7,522 nt of DNA from Xanthobacteraceae bacterium. GTDB lineage: Bacteria; Pseudomonadota; Alphaproteobacteria; Rhizobiales; Xanthobacteraceae. The position numbers were made by a program, and so were the translations under genes. Position 1 is the first letter of the stretch; every line of letters starts with the position of its first letter. Shown here in pieces: positions 1-5,975 of this stretch. Location of the stretch: NCBI GenBank assembly GCA_030039105.1, contig JASHQO010000306.1:1-7522 (forward strand), read 5' to 3'. A model generated the notes under the pieces. That model had not been told where the DNA came from. It did no database searches and saw only the letters and a program-made list of their open reading frames with translations.

Positions 1-52
1 AAACCGCCATGGCGAAACCGACGGCCAGCGCCGCACCGAACGAATGTCGCAT
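1..52 (-). CDS. N-terminus of a probable exported protein, cut by window edge
   Basis: Seventeen codons are visible from an ATG at 52 running left off the window. They read MRHSFGAALAVGFAMAV: a basic start followed by an Ala/Val/Gly/Phe-rich hydrophobic stretch, which is the look of a signal peptide or first membrane segment. An excellent Shine-Dalgarno (AGGGAG on the minus strand, positions 59-64) sits 6 nt before the ATG, and that is the main reason to call a gene from so short a piece. It lies downstream of the antiporter on the same strand, with 105 bp between the antiporter stop and this ATG, so it could be co-transcribed or have its own promoter. The function cannot be told from this fragment. 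Confidence 0.55.
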   Translation of the reverse strand, partial: MRHSFGAALAVGFAMAV

Positions 53-117
53 TGCCCACTCCCTCATTAACTCCGCCGCCAGCATAGCACGGCCGGCGCC
101 CTATGCCGCCGCTCATA

Positions 118-132
118 TTGTCACTTTGTCAC
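118..132. repeat. Short tandem direct repeat TTGTCAC x2
   Basis: Two perfect copies of TTGTCAC (118-124 and 126-132; GTGACAA on the minus strand) are spaced 8 bp apart in the 105-bp gap between the antiporter stop and the start at 52. Short direct repeats upstream of a gene can be regulator half-sites, but two 7-mers may also be chance. The rest of the gap (53-157) shows no gene and no convincing promoter. Confidence 0.3.
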
Positions 133-157
133 TGTTCGATGAAATCGGGCGGCCGCC

Positions 158-2422
158 TCAACTGGAGACGAGCAAGACCGAGGCCGGCGATTTTTCCAGC
201 ACTGCGGCGGCGATCTCGCCAAAGAACAGCGGCTCGGTGGCGGGCCGGCCGACCCCCATCACGATCAGCTTGTCGGCGTCGCGGCCGGCTTCGGAAACGA
301 TCGCATCGGCGGCGGCTCTGTCCGAGCGCGCCGCGATTTTGATGCTCTGGTCGGCGACGTCGGCGAGTTCGACGACGTCCTTGAGGATCGCCTGCTCATG
401 CCAGCGCGCGTGCATGCCGTTGCGGCGGGCTGCGCGATTGGTGCCGGCGGTCTGCGAGACATAGATGGCGCGCAGCGGTGCGCGCACCACGCGCGCGATG
501 GCGATCGCGACCTCGGCGCCGCGCCGCGCGGCCTCGCCGCCGGTGACCGGGACGACGACGTCGAGGCTGCTTTGCAGCGGATGCTCGTGGTGATGGCCTC
601 TGGCTTCCACGATCGCCAGCGGACCTTCGAATTCGGCGGCGATGCGTTCGATCTCCGGGTTGAATCGTCCGGACCGGCCGCGGGTGCGATCGAGTCCGAT
701 CAAAAGCAAATCGTAGCCTTTGTCGGCCTCCTCGGCGACGGCGTCGTGGTCCGGCCCCTCGGGACGGCGGATAATCACGTCCAGCCGTTGCGTTCCGTCG
801 GACCGGTTTTTCTTGTCGTCGTGCGCGGCCCTGGCAGCGGCCTGCTTGGCAGCATGCTTGTTCTCGGCAGGCTGCGATCGTTTCTTTTTGCCGGCGGCCG
901 GAGACGCCTCCGCGCCGAGCGGCACCACGGTGATCGGCGTGCCGCGCGGTCCGGCAATGAGGCCGGCAAGGCGCGAGGCAAAGCGTCCATTGGCGCTGTC
1001 GTCGACCGCGAGCAGCAGGCGCTCGATATTGGGCACGAAGCCGCGCGCCTCCATCTCCTCGCGTTGCAGGCGCTCCTTCTCCGACCGGCTCATCGGCACC
1101 TTGGCCAAACCCCAGCGCAACAGCGGCGGCATCGCCATGGTGGTGGCGACCGCCATGGCGACGATCATGGTGAACAGGTTTTGCGTCAGCGCGCCCATCG
1201 ACAGCCCGATCGAGGCGACGATGATCTCGGTCGAGCCGCGGGCGTTCATGGCAACGCCCAAGGCCAGCGCTTCGCGCCGCGTCAGTCCGCCTATCTGGGC
1301 GCCCATGAAGGCGCCGGCGAATTTGCCGAAGCTCGCCATCGCGATCAGGCCGAGCGTGAGCGCGAGCTGCTGCCGATTGGCGAGGATGGTAAGATCGGTG
1401 CCGAGCCCGGCGACGCCGAAGAACACCGGCATGAAGAAGGCGACGATCAGGCCGCGTAGCTGTCCGCCGATATGCTTGGTGAGGATCGGCGATTGCCCGA
1501 CCAGCACGCCGGCGACGAAGGCGCCGAGCACGGTGTTGACGCCGATCAGGTTGGTGATCAGCGCCATGATGCCCATGATCGCCAGGATGGCGGTGATCAC
1601 GGCGAATTCGCTCTCGAAATTGTCGTTGACGATGCGGATTGTTTGAAACACCAGCCGCCGGCCGACGGTGAAGCTCGCCGCCAGGAACGCCGCGGTGCCG
1701 AGGATGGACTTGGCGACGCCGAAGAGGTCGACGGTCTTTTGCGCCGCCAGCCCGAAGGTGATGGAGATGATGATCCAGCCGATCGTATCCTCCATGATCG
1801 ACGACGAGATGATCACCTGGCCGAGGTTGCGGCGGGTGAAGTTCATGTCGCGCACCACCGCGGCGACGATCTTGATCGACGAGATCGACAGCGCGGTGCC
1901 GAGAAACAGCGCGGTGAGCAATCGCTTGTCCGCGTCCGGCAGCAGCGCTTGCGGCAGCGCCCAGCCGAGCGCGACGCCACAGGCGAACGGAATAGCGACG
2001 CCGCTCAGCGACACGCTCAGCGCGGCGCGGCCGAACTTGCGCACCAGCTTGAGGTCGGTCTCCATGCCGGTGAGCAGCAGCAACAGCAGGATGCCGAAAT
2101 TCGAGATCGCATCCAGCATGGCCTTCTGTTCTTTTGCGGCAGGGAACAGCCAGTGCTGCAAGTCGGGCCAGATCAGGCCGAGCACCGACGGGCCGAGCAG
2201 GATGCCGGCCAGAAGTTCGCCCATCACCCCCGGCTGGCCGATCCGCCGCATGGCTTCGCCGAGCAGGCGGCCGAGCAGGATCAACGTCACGAGCTGGGCG
2301 AGGAGGACGATTTCCGAAGACGAGGCGGTATTGACCTGCGCGGCGGCGAAGCTCGTGCCCAGCGCGAGCCAAGCCGCCGTCCAGATGCCGATGGAGGCTA
2401 ATCGCCTCGAACGCCAATGCAT
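158..2422 (-). CDS. CPA2-family cation:proton antiporter with tandem C-terminal USP domains
   Basis: This 754-aa inner-membrane protein is predicted to exchange Na+ or K+ for protons (KefB/NapA-like CPA2 superfamily). Residues 1-29 look like a signal peptide ending in FAAA/Q. Residues about 37-440 are a chain of hydrophobic segments forming the Na_H_Exchanger domain, with an acidic pair E211-D212 (in IMEDTIGW) where CPA2 antiporters carry their ion-binding ND, DD or QD pair, and a conserved-type NARGSTE segment at 393-399. Two universal-stress-protein domains follow, at about 467-607 (opening RLLLAVDDS) and 619-754 (opening LDVVVPVT). The first is interrupted by an Ala/Lys-rich insert at 503-543. 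The last USP has GVGR...FFGE where ATP-binding USPs have G-x2-G-x9-G-S/T, so ATP binding is doubtful. The start at 2422 is chosen for the signal peptide and an AGGG Shine-Dalgarno 6 nt upstream. The frame stays open to 2899, but that extension reads into the PPK2 relic and across the divergent gene. The transported ion cannot be told from sequence. Confidence 0.9.
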   Translation of the reverse strand: MHWRSRRLASIGIWTAAWLALGTSFAAAQVNTASSSEIVLLAQLVTLILLGRLLGEAMRRIGQPGVMGELLAGILLGPSVLGLIWPDLQHWLFPAAKEQKAMLDAISNFGILLLLLLTGMETDLKLVRKFGRAALSVSLSGVAIPFACGVALGWALPQALLPDADKRLLTALFLGTALSISSIKIVAAVVRDMNFTRRNLGQVIISSSIMEDTIGWIIISITFGLAAQKTVDLFGVAKSILGTAAFLAASFTVGRRLVFQTIRIVNDNFESEFAVITAILAIMGIMALITNLIGVNTVLGAFVAGVLVGQSPILTKHIGGQLRGLIVAFFMPVFFGVAGLGTDLTILANRQQLALTLGLIAMASFGKFAGAFMGAQIGGLTRREALALGVAMNARGSTEIIVASIGLSMGALTQNLFTMIVAMAVATTMAMPPLLRWGLAKVPMSRSEKERLQREEMEARGFVPNIERLLLAVDDSANGRFASRLAGLIAGPRGTPITVVPLGAEASPAAGKKKRSQPAENKHAAKQAAARAAHDDKKNRSDGTQRLDVIIRRPEGPDHDAVAEEADKGYDLLLIGLDRTRGRSGRFNPEIERIAAEFEGPLAIVEARGHHHEHPLQSSLDVVVPVTGGEAARRGAEVAIAIARVVRAPLRAIYVSQTAGTNRAARRNGMHARWHEQAILKDVVELADVADQSIKIAARSDRAAADAIVSEAGRDADKLIVMGVGRPATEPLFFGEIAAAVLEKSPASVLLVSS

Positions 2423-2428
2423 CAATGA

Positions 2429-2439
2429 CCCTGGCAGGG
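2429..2439 (-). promoter_or_regulatory. Antiporter ribosome binding site inside a CCCTG-G-CAGGG inverted repeat
   Basis: On the minus strand AGGG (2429-2432) lies 6 nt before the ATG at 2422 and supports that start. It forms one arm of a perfect 5-bp inverted repeat with a single central base (2429-2439). The short spacer makes it a better protein-binding half-site pair than an RNA hairpin. It could equally be coincidence. Confidence 0.4.
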
Positions 2440-2519
2440 GGAAGCGCCGGGCGGCAAAAAAGTTCCGCGGGCCGCGCATTGCCGCGAGGGTGGCGGCGTG
2501 GTTTGTTTGCGCCGGCCAT

Positions 2520-2523
2520 GGAG
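2520..2523 (+). promoter_or_regulatory. Ribosome binding site deciding the start of the RHH-like gene
   Basis: GGAG at 2520-2523 is 6 nt before the ATG at 2530. The in-frame ATG at 2518 overlaps this site and has no Shine-Dalgarno of its own, and the still earlier frame opening at 2425 would overlap the antiporter's leader. The 2530 start is therefore preferred. Confidence 0.55.
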
Positions 2524-2529
2524 CGCGAC

Positions 2530-2772
2530 ATGCCGGGCAAACGCATCGAGATCGACGACGAGACCTGGCCGGCGCTGCGGCTCTTGGCGCGGGACCGCAT
2601 GATGACGTTCCAGGAGTTGGCCGACGAGGCGTTTGCCGACCTTCTGAAGAAGCACGGTCGCCCGGTCGACCTGCGTGCGGCGTTGCGCAAGAGCGTCGCC
2701 GCCAGCGCCGACGTCGTGCCGCTGAGGCCCAAATCGAAATCGAAGGCGCCTCGCAAGCGGTCGCGGCGATAG
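2530..2772 (+). CDS. Small basic protein with ribbon-helix-helix-like fold
   Basis: This encodes an 80-aa protein. Residues 4-9 (KRIEID) look like the antiparallel strand of a ribbon-helix-helix (CopG/Arc-like) DNA-binding dimer. Helix one follows at about 10-23 (ETWPALRLLARDR), then a turn with T26, then helix two at about 27-43 (FQELADEAFADLLKKHG). The pattern 'IDDETW..L..LA......FQELADEAF.DLLKKHG' resembles small hypothetical proteins that I associate with Rhizobiales genomes; that is recollection, not a search. The last 15 residues are a Lys/Arg-rich tail that could add non-specific DNA contacts. The gene diverges from the antiporter across 107 bp and converges on the PPK2 relic, with stop codons only 8 bp apart. 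No toxin partner is adjacent, so an antitoxin role is not supported. It might regulate itself or the antiporter, which is inference. If the ATG at 2518 is used, the protein is 84 aa. Confidence 0.7.
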   Translation: MPGKRIEIDDETWPALRLLARDRMMTFQELADEAFADLLKKHGRPVDLRAALRKSVAASADVVPLRPKSKSKAPRKRSRR

Positions 2773-2780
2773 CCGGTTCT

Positions 2781-2982
2781 TCAGTAAACGCTTTTGGCGA
2801 AGCTGCGGCCGTTGGGCGAGCTGACGTCGTCGTAACTTTTTTGTTGGAGCGCTTCGGCGGCTTGACCTGCTCTCCGAGGATCTTCTTGTACGCGATCACC
2901 GCGAGGATATGCGTGATACAATTGAGCCGTCGCGCTTGTCGTCGGTGCGCACGATGGTCCGGGGCGCGTGCTTGCTGTCGGT
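2781..2982 (-). pseudogene. Decayed C-terminal fragment of a polyphosphate kinase 2 (PPK2) gene
   Basis: Three minus-strand reading frames joined in order give a PPK2-like C-terminus. From about 2982 to 2932 one frame reads TDSKHAPRTIVRTDDKR. From about 2930 to 2843 the next reads RRLNCITHILAVIAYKKI and on through PPKRSNKK. From about 2842 to the TGA at 2781-2783 a third reads SYDDVSSPNGRSFAKSVY. Intact PPK2 proteins, which move phosphate between polyphosphate and nucleotides, carry near their end a stretch like 'D...APW.iv.sDDK.rARLN.i.hlL..ipY' and often finish in 'YDD......F....Y'. Here the usual Trp of APW is Arg (CGG, one base from TGG). One break lies near 2931 and the other in a T6 run (2837-2842, A6 on the minus strand). 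The N-terminal roughly three quarters of the gene, including the Walker motifs, is absent: only 69 bp separate the relic from the tRNA. The family assignment is from memory of motif order. Confidence 0.6.
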
Positions 2983-3010
2983 CGGGTCACGACGCCGGCG
3001 GCCATAAGGC

Positions 3011-3027
3011 CCGGCTAGGAAAGCCGG
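3011..3027. other. Hairpin between tRNA-Ala and the PPK2 relic
   Basis: CCGGCT (3011-3016) and AGCCGG (3022-3027) form a perfect 6-bp GC-rich stem with a 5-nt loop. It lies 24 nt past the tRNA 3' end in the direction of tRNA transcription. A run of five T (minus strand) sits directly after the CCA end, before this hairpin rather than after it, so the arrangement is not a standard intrinsic terminator. It may still help end or process the tRNA transcript. Confidence 0.35.
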
Positions 3028-3051
3028 AAGCAATCATCTTTACCTGAAAAA

Positions 3052-3127
<76 letters not shown>

Positions 3128-3135
3128 GATCCAAT

Positions 3136-3204
3136 GACGGACAACGGAGGACAGACGACAGAATGGAGATTTGCAAATCTGACGTCTGTCCTCCGTCGTC
3201 CGTC
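3136..3204. repeat. 69-bp imperfect palindrome with nested 14-bp perfect palindrome
   Basis: The arms 3136-3157 and 3183-3204 are 22 bp each and complementary at 21 of 22 positions (mismatch 3143/3197). The 25-nt centre contains AGATTTGCAAATCT (3167-3180), a perfect palindrome. The arms are built from pyrimidine/purine-skewed units: GTCCTCCGT occurs at 3188-3196 and again at 3202-3210. The element fills the 83-bp gap between the tRNA and the FYDLN-acid stop codon almost exactly, with 8 bp left at the tRNA side and 6 bp at the gene side. Its build suggests a REP-like or miniature dispersed element. As RNA it would form a long hairpin that could protect or terminate the FYDLN-acid transcript before the tRNA. 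Neither role is shown by the sequence alone. Confidence 0.8.
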
Positions 3205-3210
3205 CTCCGT

Positions 3211-3636
3211 TCAGCCTTCCTCCTCGTTCTCGATGTCGCCGCCGATGATGTCGGTGACGTCGGCGTCCTCTTCCTCTTGTTCCTCGATGAACGTGGAATC
3301 GTCCATTCCCTCGTCCATCTCGACCTCTTCGTCGCCGGCTTCGGCTTCCGCGGCTTCCGGCTTCTTGGCGCCCTGGGTCTCGGCATCGGCCTCTTCGAGC
3401 GAGACGAACTCGGCGTCTTGCGGCTCGGCCGCGGTCGTCTCCTCTGCCGGAGCGGGCGCCCGTGCGGCGGCGGCCGTTGCTGCCGCGGCCGGCTCCGGCC
3501 GGCCGCGGGTCACGACCGGCGTGACCTCATACACCGCGCCGCATTTCGGGCAGTGAATTGGGTCCTTGTTGAGATCGTAGAATTTGGCGGCGCAACTGGC
3601 GCACAGCCGCTTGGTACCGAGTTCGGGTTTGGCCAC
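3211..3636 (-). CDS. FYDLN-acid family (TIGR02300-like) zinc-ribbon protein of unknown function
   Basis: This 141-aa protein starts at GTG, read as Met then AKPELGTKRLC. Residues 12-32 hold a four-cysteine ribbon, C12-x2-C15 and C29-x2-C32, around the family's signature FYDLNKDP (19-26). That part probably binds zinc. From about residue 43 to 65 it is Ala/Pro-rich, and from about 65 to the end it is a long, strongly acidic low-complexity tail (for example EEQEEEDADVTDI at 118-130) that should be disordered. This layout, a short N-terminal ribbon with an acidic tail, matches the family TIGR02300 known from Alphaproteobacteria, whose function I do not know. The GTG start is fixed by the conserved N-terminus and by AGGGA 8 nt upstream. 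It is divergent from aroA across 160 bp, as I would expect in related genomes. Its stop abuts the palindromic repeat. Confidence 0.9.
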   Translation of the reverse strand: MAKPELGTKRLCASCAAKFYDLNKDPIHCPKCGAVYEVTPVVTRGRPEPAAAATAAAARAPAPAEETTAAEPQDAEFVSLEEADAETQGAKKPEAAEAEAGDEEVEMDEGMDDSTFIEEQEEEDADVTDIIGGDIENEEEG

Positions 3637-3644
3637 GATCGAAA

Positions 3645-3649
3645 TCCCT
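3645..3649 (-). promoter_or_regulatory. Ribosome binding site supporting the GTG start of the FYDLN-acid gene
   Basis: The minus strand reads AGGGA at 3649-3645, 8 nt before the GTG at 3636. No ATG in frame gives the conserved family N-terminus, so this site and the protein motif together choose the GTG. Confidence 0.6.
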
Positions 3650-3689
3650 GGCGATTTTGGGAGCTTCACTTGGCTAGTCGCGACGCCCC

Positions 3690-3695
3690 TGTCAA
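3690..3695 (-). promoter_or_regulatory. Possible -35 box (TTGACA) for the FYDLN-acid gene
   Basis: A perfect TTGACA on the minus strand lies 53 nt upstream of the GTG, a sensible place for a promoter. The -10 is poor: at 17-nt spacing the hexamer is CAAGTG, and no nearby spacing gives a TATAAT-like box. The same 160-bp gap must carry the aroA promoter on the other strand, for which I see no clear match. The gap also contains a small inverted repeat, AATTC-cccc-GAATT, at 3712-3725. Confidence 0.3.
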
Positions 3696-3796
3696 TAGAG
3701 GATCGGGCCTGAATTCCCCCGAATTTTGCGACGAAAAGCGCCGAATGACGCGCGACGGCCGCCCGTGCTACAGCACGCCCGCAGGATTTGCCCGCC

Positions 3797-5140
3797 ATGA
3801 CCGCTTCGGCCGCCGTTTGCCCCCTCACTGCCCGCCGCAACGGCGCCCTGGCCGGCCGGGCGCGGGTGCCCGGCGACAAGTCGATCTCGATCCGGGCCCT
3901 GATCCTCGGTTCGCTGGCGGTCGGCGAGACCCGGATCGGCGGGCTGCTCGAGGGCGAAGACGTCCTCAATACCGCGCAGACCTTGCGCGCCCTCGGCGCC
4001 ACGCTTGAGCGCACCGGCGACAAGCAATGGCGCACCCGAGGCGTCGGCGTCGGCGGCTTTGCCGAGCCGGCCGGCACCCTCGATTTCGGCAATTCGGGAA
4101 CCGGCTGCCGGCTCATGCTCGGCGCCGTCGCCGGCTGCCCGGTGACCGCGACCTTCGACGGCGACGCCTCGCTGCGCAAGCGGCCGATGCGCCGGGTGCT
4201 CGATCCGCTGGAGCGCATCGGCGCCCGCACGCTCGCCTCGAGCGATGGCCGCCTGCCGCTGACGCTCGCCGGCGCCCGCGACCCGATTCCGATCGAGTTC
4301 CGGCCGCCGGTGCCGTCGGCGCAATTAAAGTCGGCGGCGCTGCTTGCCGGCCTCGCCGCGCCCGGCGAAACGATCGTCATCGAAGCCGAAGCGACGCGCG
4401 ATCATACCGAGAAGATGTTGACCCATTTCGGCGCCCAGGTGCGGGTCGAGCCGCAGGGCGCTCACGGCAACGGCCGCCGCATCACGCTCACCGGTCAGCC
4501 CGAGCTGGTGCCGGCGCCGATCGTCGTTCCGGCCGATCCGTCGTCCGCGGCGTTTCCGATGATCGCCGCCGTGATCACGCCCGGCTCCGACGTCATCCTC
4601 GACGGCGTGATGATGAATCCGCTGCGCACCGGGCTCATCGCCACGCTCGGCGAAATGGGCGCGTCGATCGAGCGGCTCGATCGGCGCCAGGAGGGTGGCG
4701 AGGAAGTCGCCGACCTGCGGGTCCGCGCCGGCGCGCTGCGCGCCGTCGAAGTCCCGGCCGAACGCGCGCCGTCGATGATCGACGAATATCCGGTGCTGGC
4801 CGTCGCCGCTGCCTTCGCCGAAGGCACCACGGTGATGCGCGGACTGAAGGAGCTGCGGGTCAAGGAATCCGATCGCCTCGCCGCCACGGCCGCGCTCTTG
4901 CGCGCCAACGGCGTCGAAGTCGATAGCGAGGGCGACGATCTCATCGTCCACGGCAAAGGCCGCGCCGCGGGCGGCGGCGTTGTTGTCACTCACATGGATC
5001 ACCGCATCGCCATGGCGGCGATGGTTTTGGGGCTCGCCAGCGACAAGCCGGTGCAGATCGACGACGGCACCTTCATCACGACGAGTTTTCCGGGGTTCGT
5101 GGAATTGATGCGCGGACTTGGGGCGGATTTGGCCCGCTGA
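3797..5140 (+). CDS. aroA: 3-phosphoshikimate 1-carboxyvinyltransferase (EPSP synthase), class II
   Basis: This 447-aa cytoplasmic enzyme transfers the enolpyruvyl group of PEP to shikimate 3-phosphate, the sixth shikimate-pathway step to chorismate and aromatic amino acids. It aligns by eye along its whole length with the Agrobacterium CP4 (class II) enzyme: VPGDKSIS (24-31, K28), [11 protein letters not shown] (50-60), GNSGTGCR (98-105), KRPM (128-131), SAQLKSA (174-180), TRDHTEKML (200-208), SMIDEYP (326-332, general-base-type D329), [10 protein letters not shown] (352-361, E357) and DHRIAM (401-406). At the CP4 position where Ala100 gives glyphosate insensitivity, this protein has Gly (G101), the usual residue. 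I32, in SISIRAL, replaces the His or Asn normally seen there. The ATG at 3797 follows AGGA (3783-3786) by 10 nt; the in-frame TTG at 3788 would be only 1 nt from that site and is rejected. It is 35 bp upstream of cmk, so the two are probably co-transcribed. Confidence 0.97.
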   Translation: MTASAAVCPLTARRNGALAGRARVPGDKSISIRALILGSLAVGETRIGGLLEGEDVLNTAQTLRALGATLERTGDKQWRTRGVGVGGFAEPAGTLDFGNSGTGCRLMLGAVAGCPVTATFDGDASLRKRPMRRVLDPLERIGARTLASSDGRLPLTLAGARDPIPIEFRPPVPSAQLKSAALLAGLAAPGETIVIEAEATRDHTEKMLTHFGAQVRVEPQGAHGNGRRITLTGQPELVPAPIVVPADPSSAAFPMIAAVITPGSDVILDGVMMNPLRTGLIATLGEMGASIERLDRRQEGGEEVADLRVRAGALRAVEVPAERAPSMIDEYPVLAVAAAFAEGTTVMRGLKELRVKESDRLAATAALLRANGVEVDSEGDDLIVHGKGRAAGGGVVVTHMDHRIAMAAMVLGLASDKPVQIDDGTFITTSFPGFVELMRGLGADLAR

Positions 5141-5175
5141 AAGATCGCGGTCGGAAAGGCTGACGCGGCGTCGTC

Positions 5176-5814
5176 ATGATCATCGCCATCGACGGTCCCG
5201 CGGCCTCGGGCAAAGGCACGATCGCGAAGTATGTCGCCCAGGTTTACGGCCTGCATCATCTCGATACCGGGCTGCTCTATCGCGCCGTCGGCAAGGCGAT
5301 GCTCGATGCCGGCCACCTGCTCGACGACACGGCTCGCGCCATCGAGGCAGCGATCGCGCTCGATCCGAAACAATTCGACGAGAACGCCCTGAAATTACAG
5401 TCCGTCACCGAGGCCGCCTCCGTGGTCGCCGCAATTCCCGAGGTGCGCCAGGCGCTGATGAGCTATCAGCGCCAATTCGCCATGAAAACGCCGGGCGCCG
5501 TGCTCGACGGCCGCGATATCGGCACCGTCATCGCCCCCGGCGCCGACGTGAAGCTGTTCGTCGTCGCGACCCCCGAAGTGCGGGCCAAGCGGCGGGTTTT
5601 GGAGCTCAAGGCGCGGGGCGAGGAGGCGGACGAGAAAGAAGTCCTAGCGGACCTCCTGCGCCGCGACGAACGCGATTCCCGGCGCACCGCCGCCCCCCTG
5701 AAAGCGGCGCCGGACGCGCACTTGCTCGATACCACTCATTTGGGTATAGACGCCGCATTCCGGGCCGCCGTTGCCATCATCGAGGCCGCTCGAACGGGCC
5801 GAAAGCGCCGTTGA
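5176..5814 (+). CDS. cmk: (d)CMP kinase
   Basis: This 212-aa cytoplasmic enzyme phosphorylates CMP and dCMP with ATP. The Walker A P-loop is GPAASGKGT at 7-15. The CMP-binding LDTGLLYR lies at 29-36, the conserved DGRDIGTV at 111-118, the lid-type RRDERDSRR at 162-170, and the closing LDTT at 184-187. It is shorter than the E. coli enzyme mainly between about 60 and 80, where the beta-rich part of the NMP-binding insert is reduced. An in-frame TGA at 5161 leaves the ATG at 5176 as the only likely start, but it has no good Shine-Dalgarno (GGAAAGG ends 16 nt before), so translation may be weak or helped by coupling from aroA, 35 bp upstream. rpsA follows, the order common in many proteobacteria. 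Confidence 0.96.
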   Translation: MIIAIDGPAASGKGTIAKYVAQVYGLHHLDTGLLYRAVGKAMLDAGHLLDDTARAIEAAIALDPKQFDENALKLQSVTEAASVVAAIPEVRQALMSYQRQFAMKTPGAVLDGRDIGTVIAPGADVKLFVVATPEVRAKRRVLELKARGEEADEKEVLADLLRRDERDSRRTAAPLKAAPDAHLLDTTHLGIDAAFRAAVAIIEAARTGRKRR

Positions 5815-5975
5815 TCGGGCTTTCGTCATTGGAGGTTCAGCCCGTTCGCCGCTTCGTCCCAGCGGACCGGATCAAAGCTTCGTCCCGACTGCTTGGCCAA
5901 AGACCCCAACCGCCGGCGCTGCCGGTGGCTGCCGTGCGTTCGGGACCGATTCAATTCACGGGGTCGGGAGTGTTC
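5815..5975 (+). promoter_or_regulatory. Structured gap / possible leader of rpsA
   Basis: The 161 nt between cmk and rpsA can form several hairpins on the plus strand. CGGGCT/AGCCCG (5816-5821 with 5839-5844) is a 6-bp stem. CCGCT/AGCGG (5849-5853 with 5861-5865) is 5 bp with a 7-nt loop. CCGCCGGC/GCCGGTGG (5910-5917 with 5921-5928) is 8 bp with one G-U pair and a 3-nt loop. No T-run follows the last, so it is not a standard terminator. In E. coli, S1 represses its own mRNA through a structured leader, so a similar role is plausible here, but that is inference. The gap ends in a strong Shine-Dalgarno, GGGAG at 5966-5970, 5 nt before the rpsA ATG. I see no clear -35/-10 pair. Confidence 0.4.

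Noticed and set aside
148..157. GGCGGCCGCC palindrome right after the antiporter stop as a terminator
   Set aside because: It is only 10 bp with no room for a loop and no T-run after it, and such GC palindromes are common at this base composition.
2425..2529. Earlier starts (2425 or 2518) for the RHH-like gene
   Set aside because: The first 31 residues from 2425 look non-coding (Gly/Arg/Ala-rich) and have no ribosome binding site; 2518 overlaps the GGAG site that serves 2530.
2423..2899. N-terminal extension of the antiporter to an ATG at 2899 (913 aa)
   Set aside because: The extra 159 residues are low-complexity, read through the PPK2 relic and antisense to the RHH-like gene, and would put the clear signal peptide in mid-protein. 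The ATG at 2422 has its own ribosome binding site.
396..3047. Long open frames opposite or overlapping the antiporter (plus 398-1459, 720-1646, 1472-2401, 1668-3047; minus 396-2756)
   Set aside because: They have Arg/Ala/His/Asp-rich compositions with no recognisable domain, as expected from the shadow frames of a GC-rich gene, and they conflict with the well-supported antiporter.
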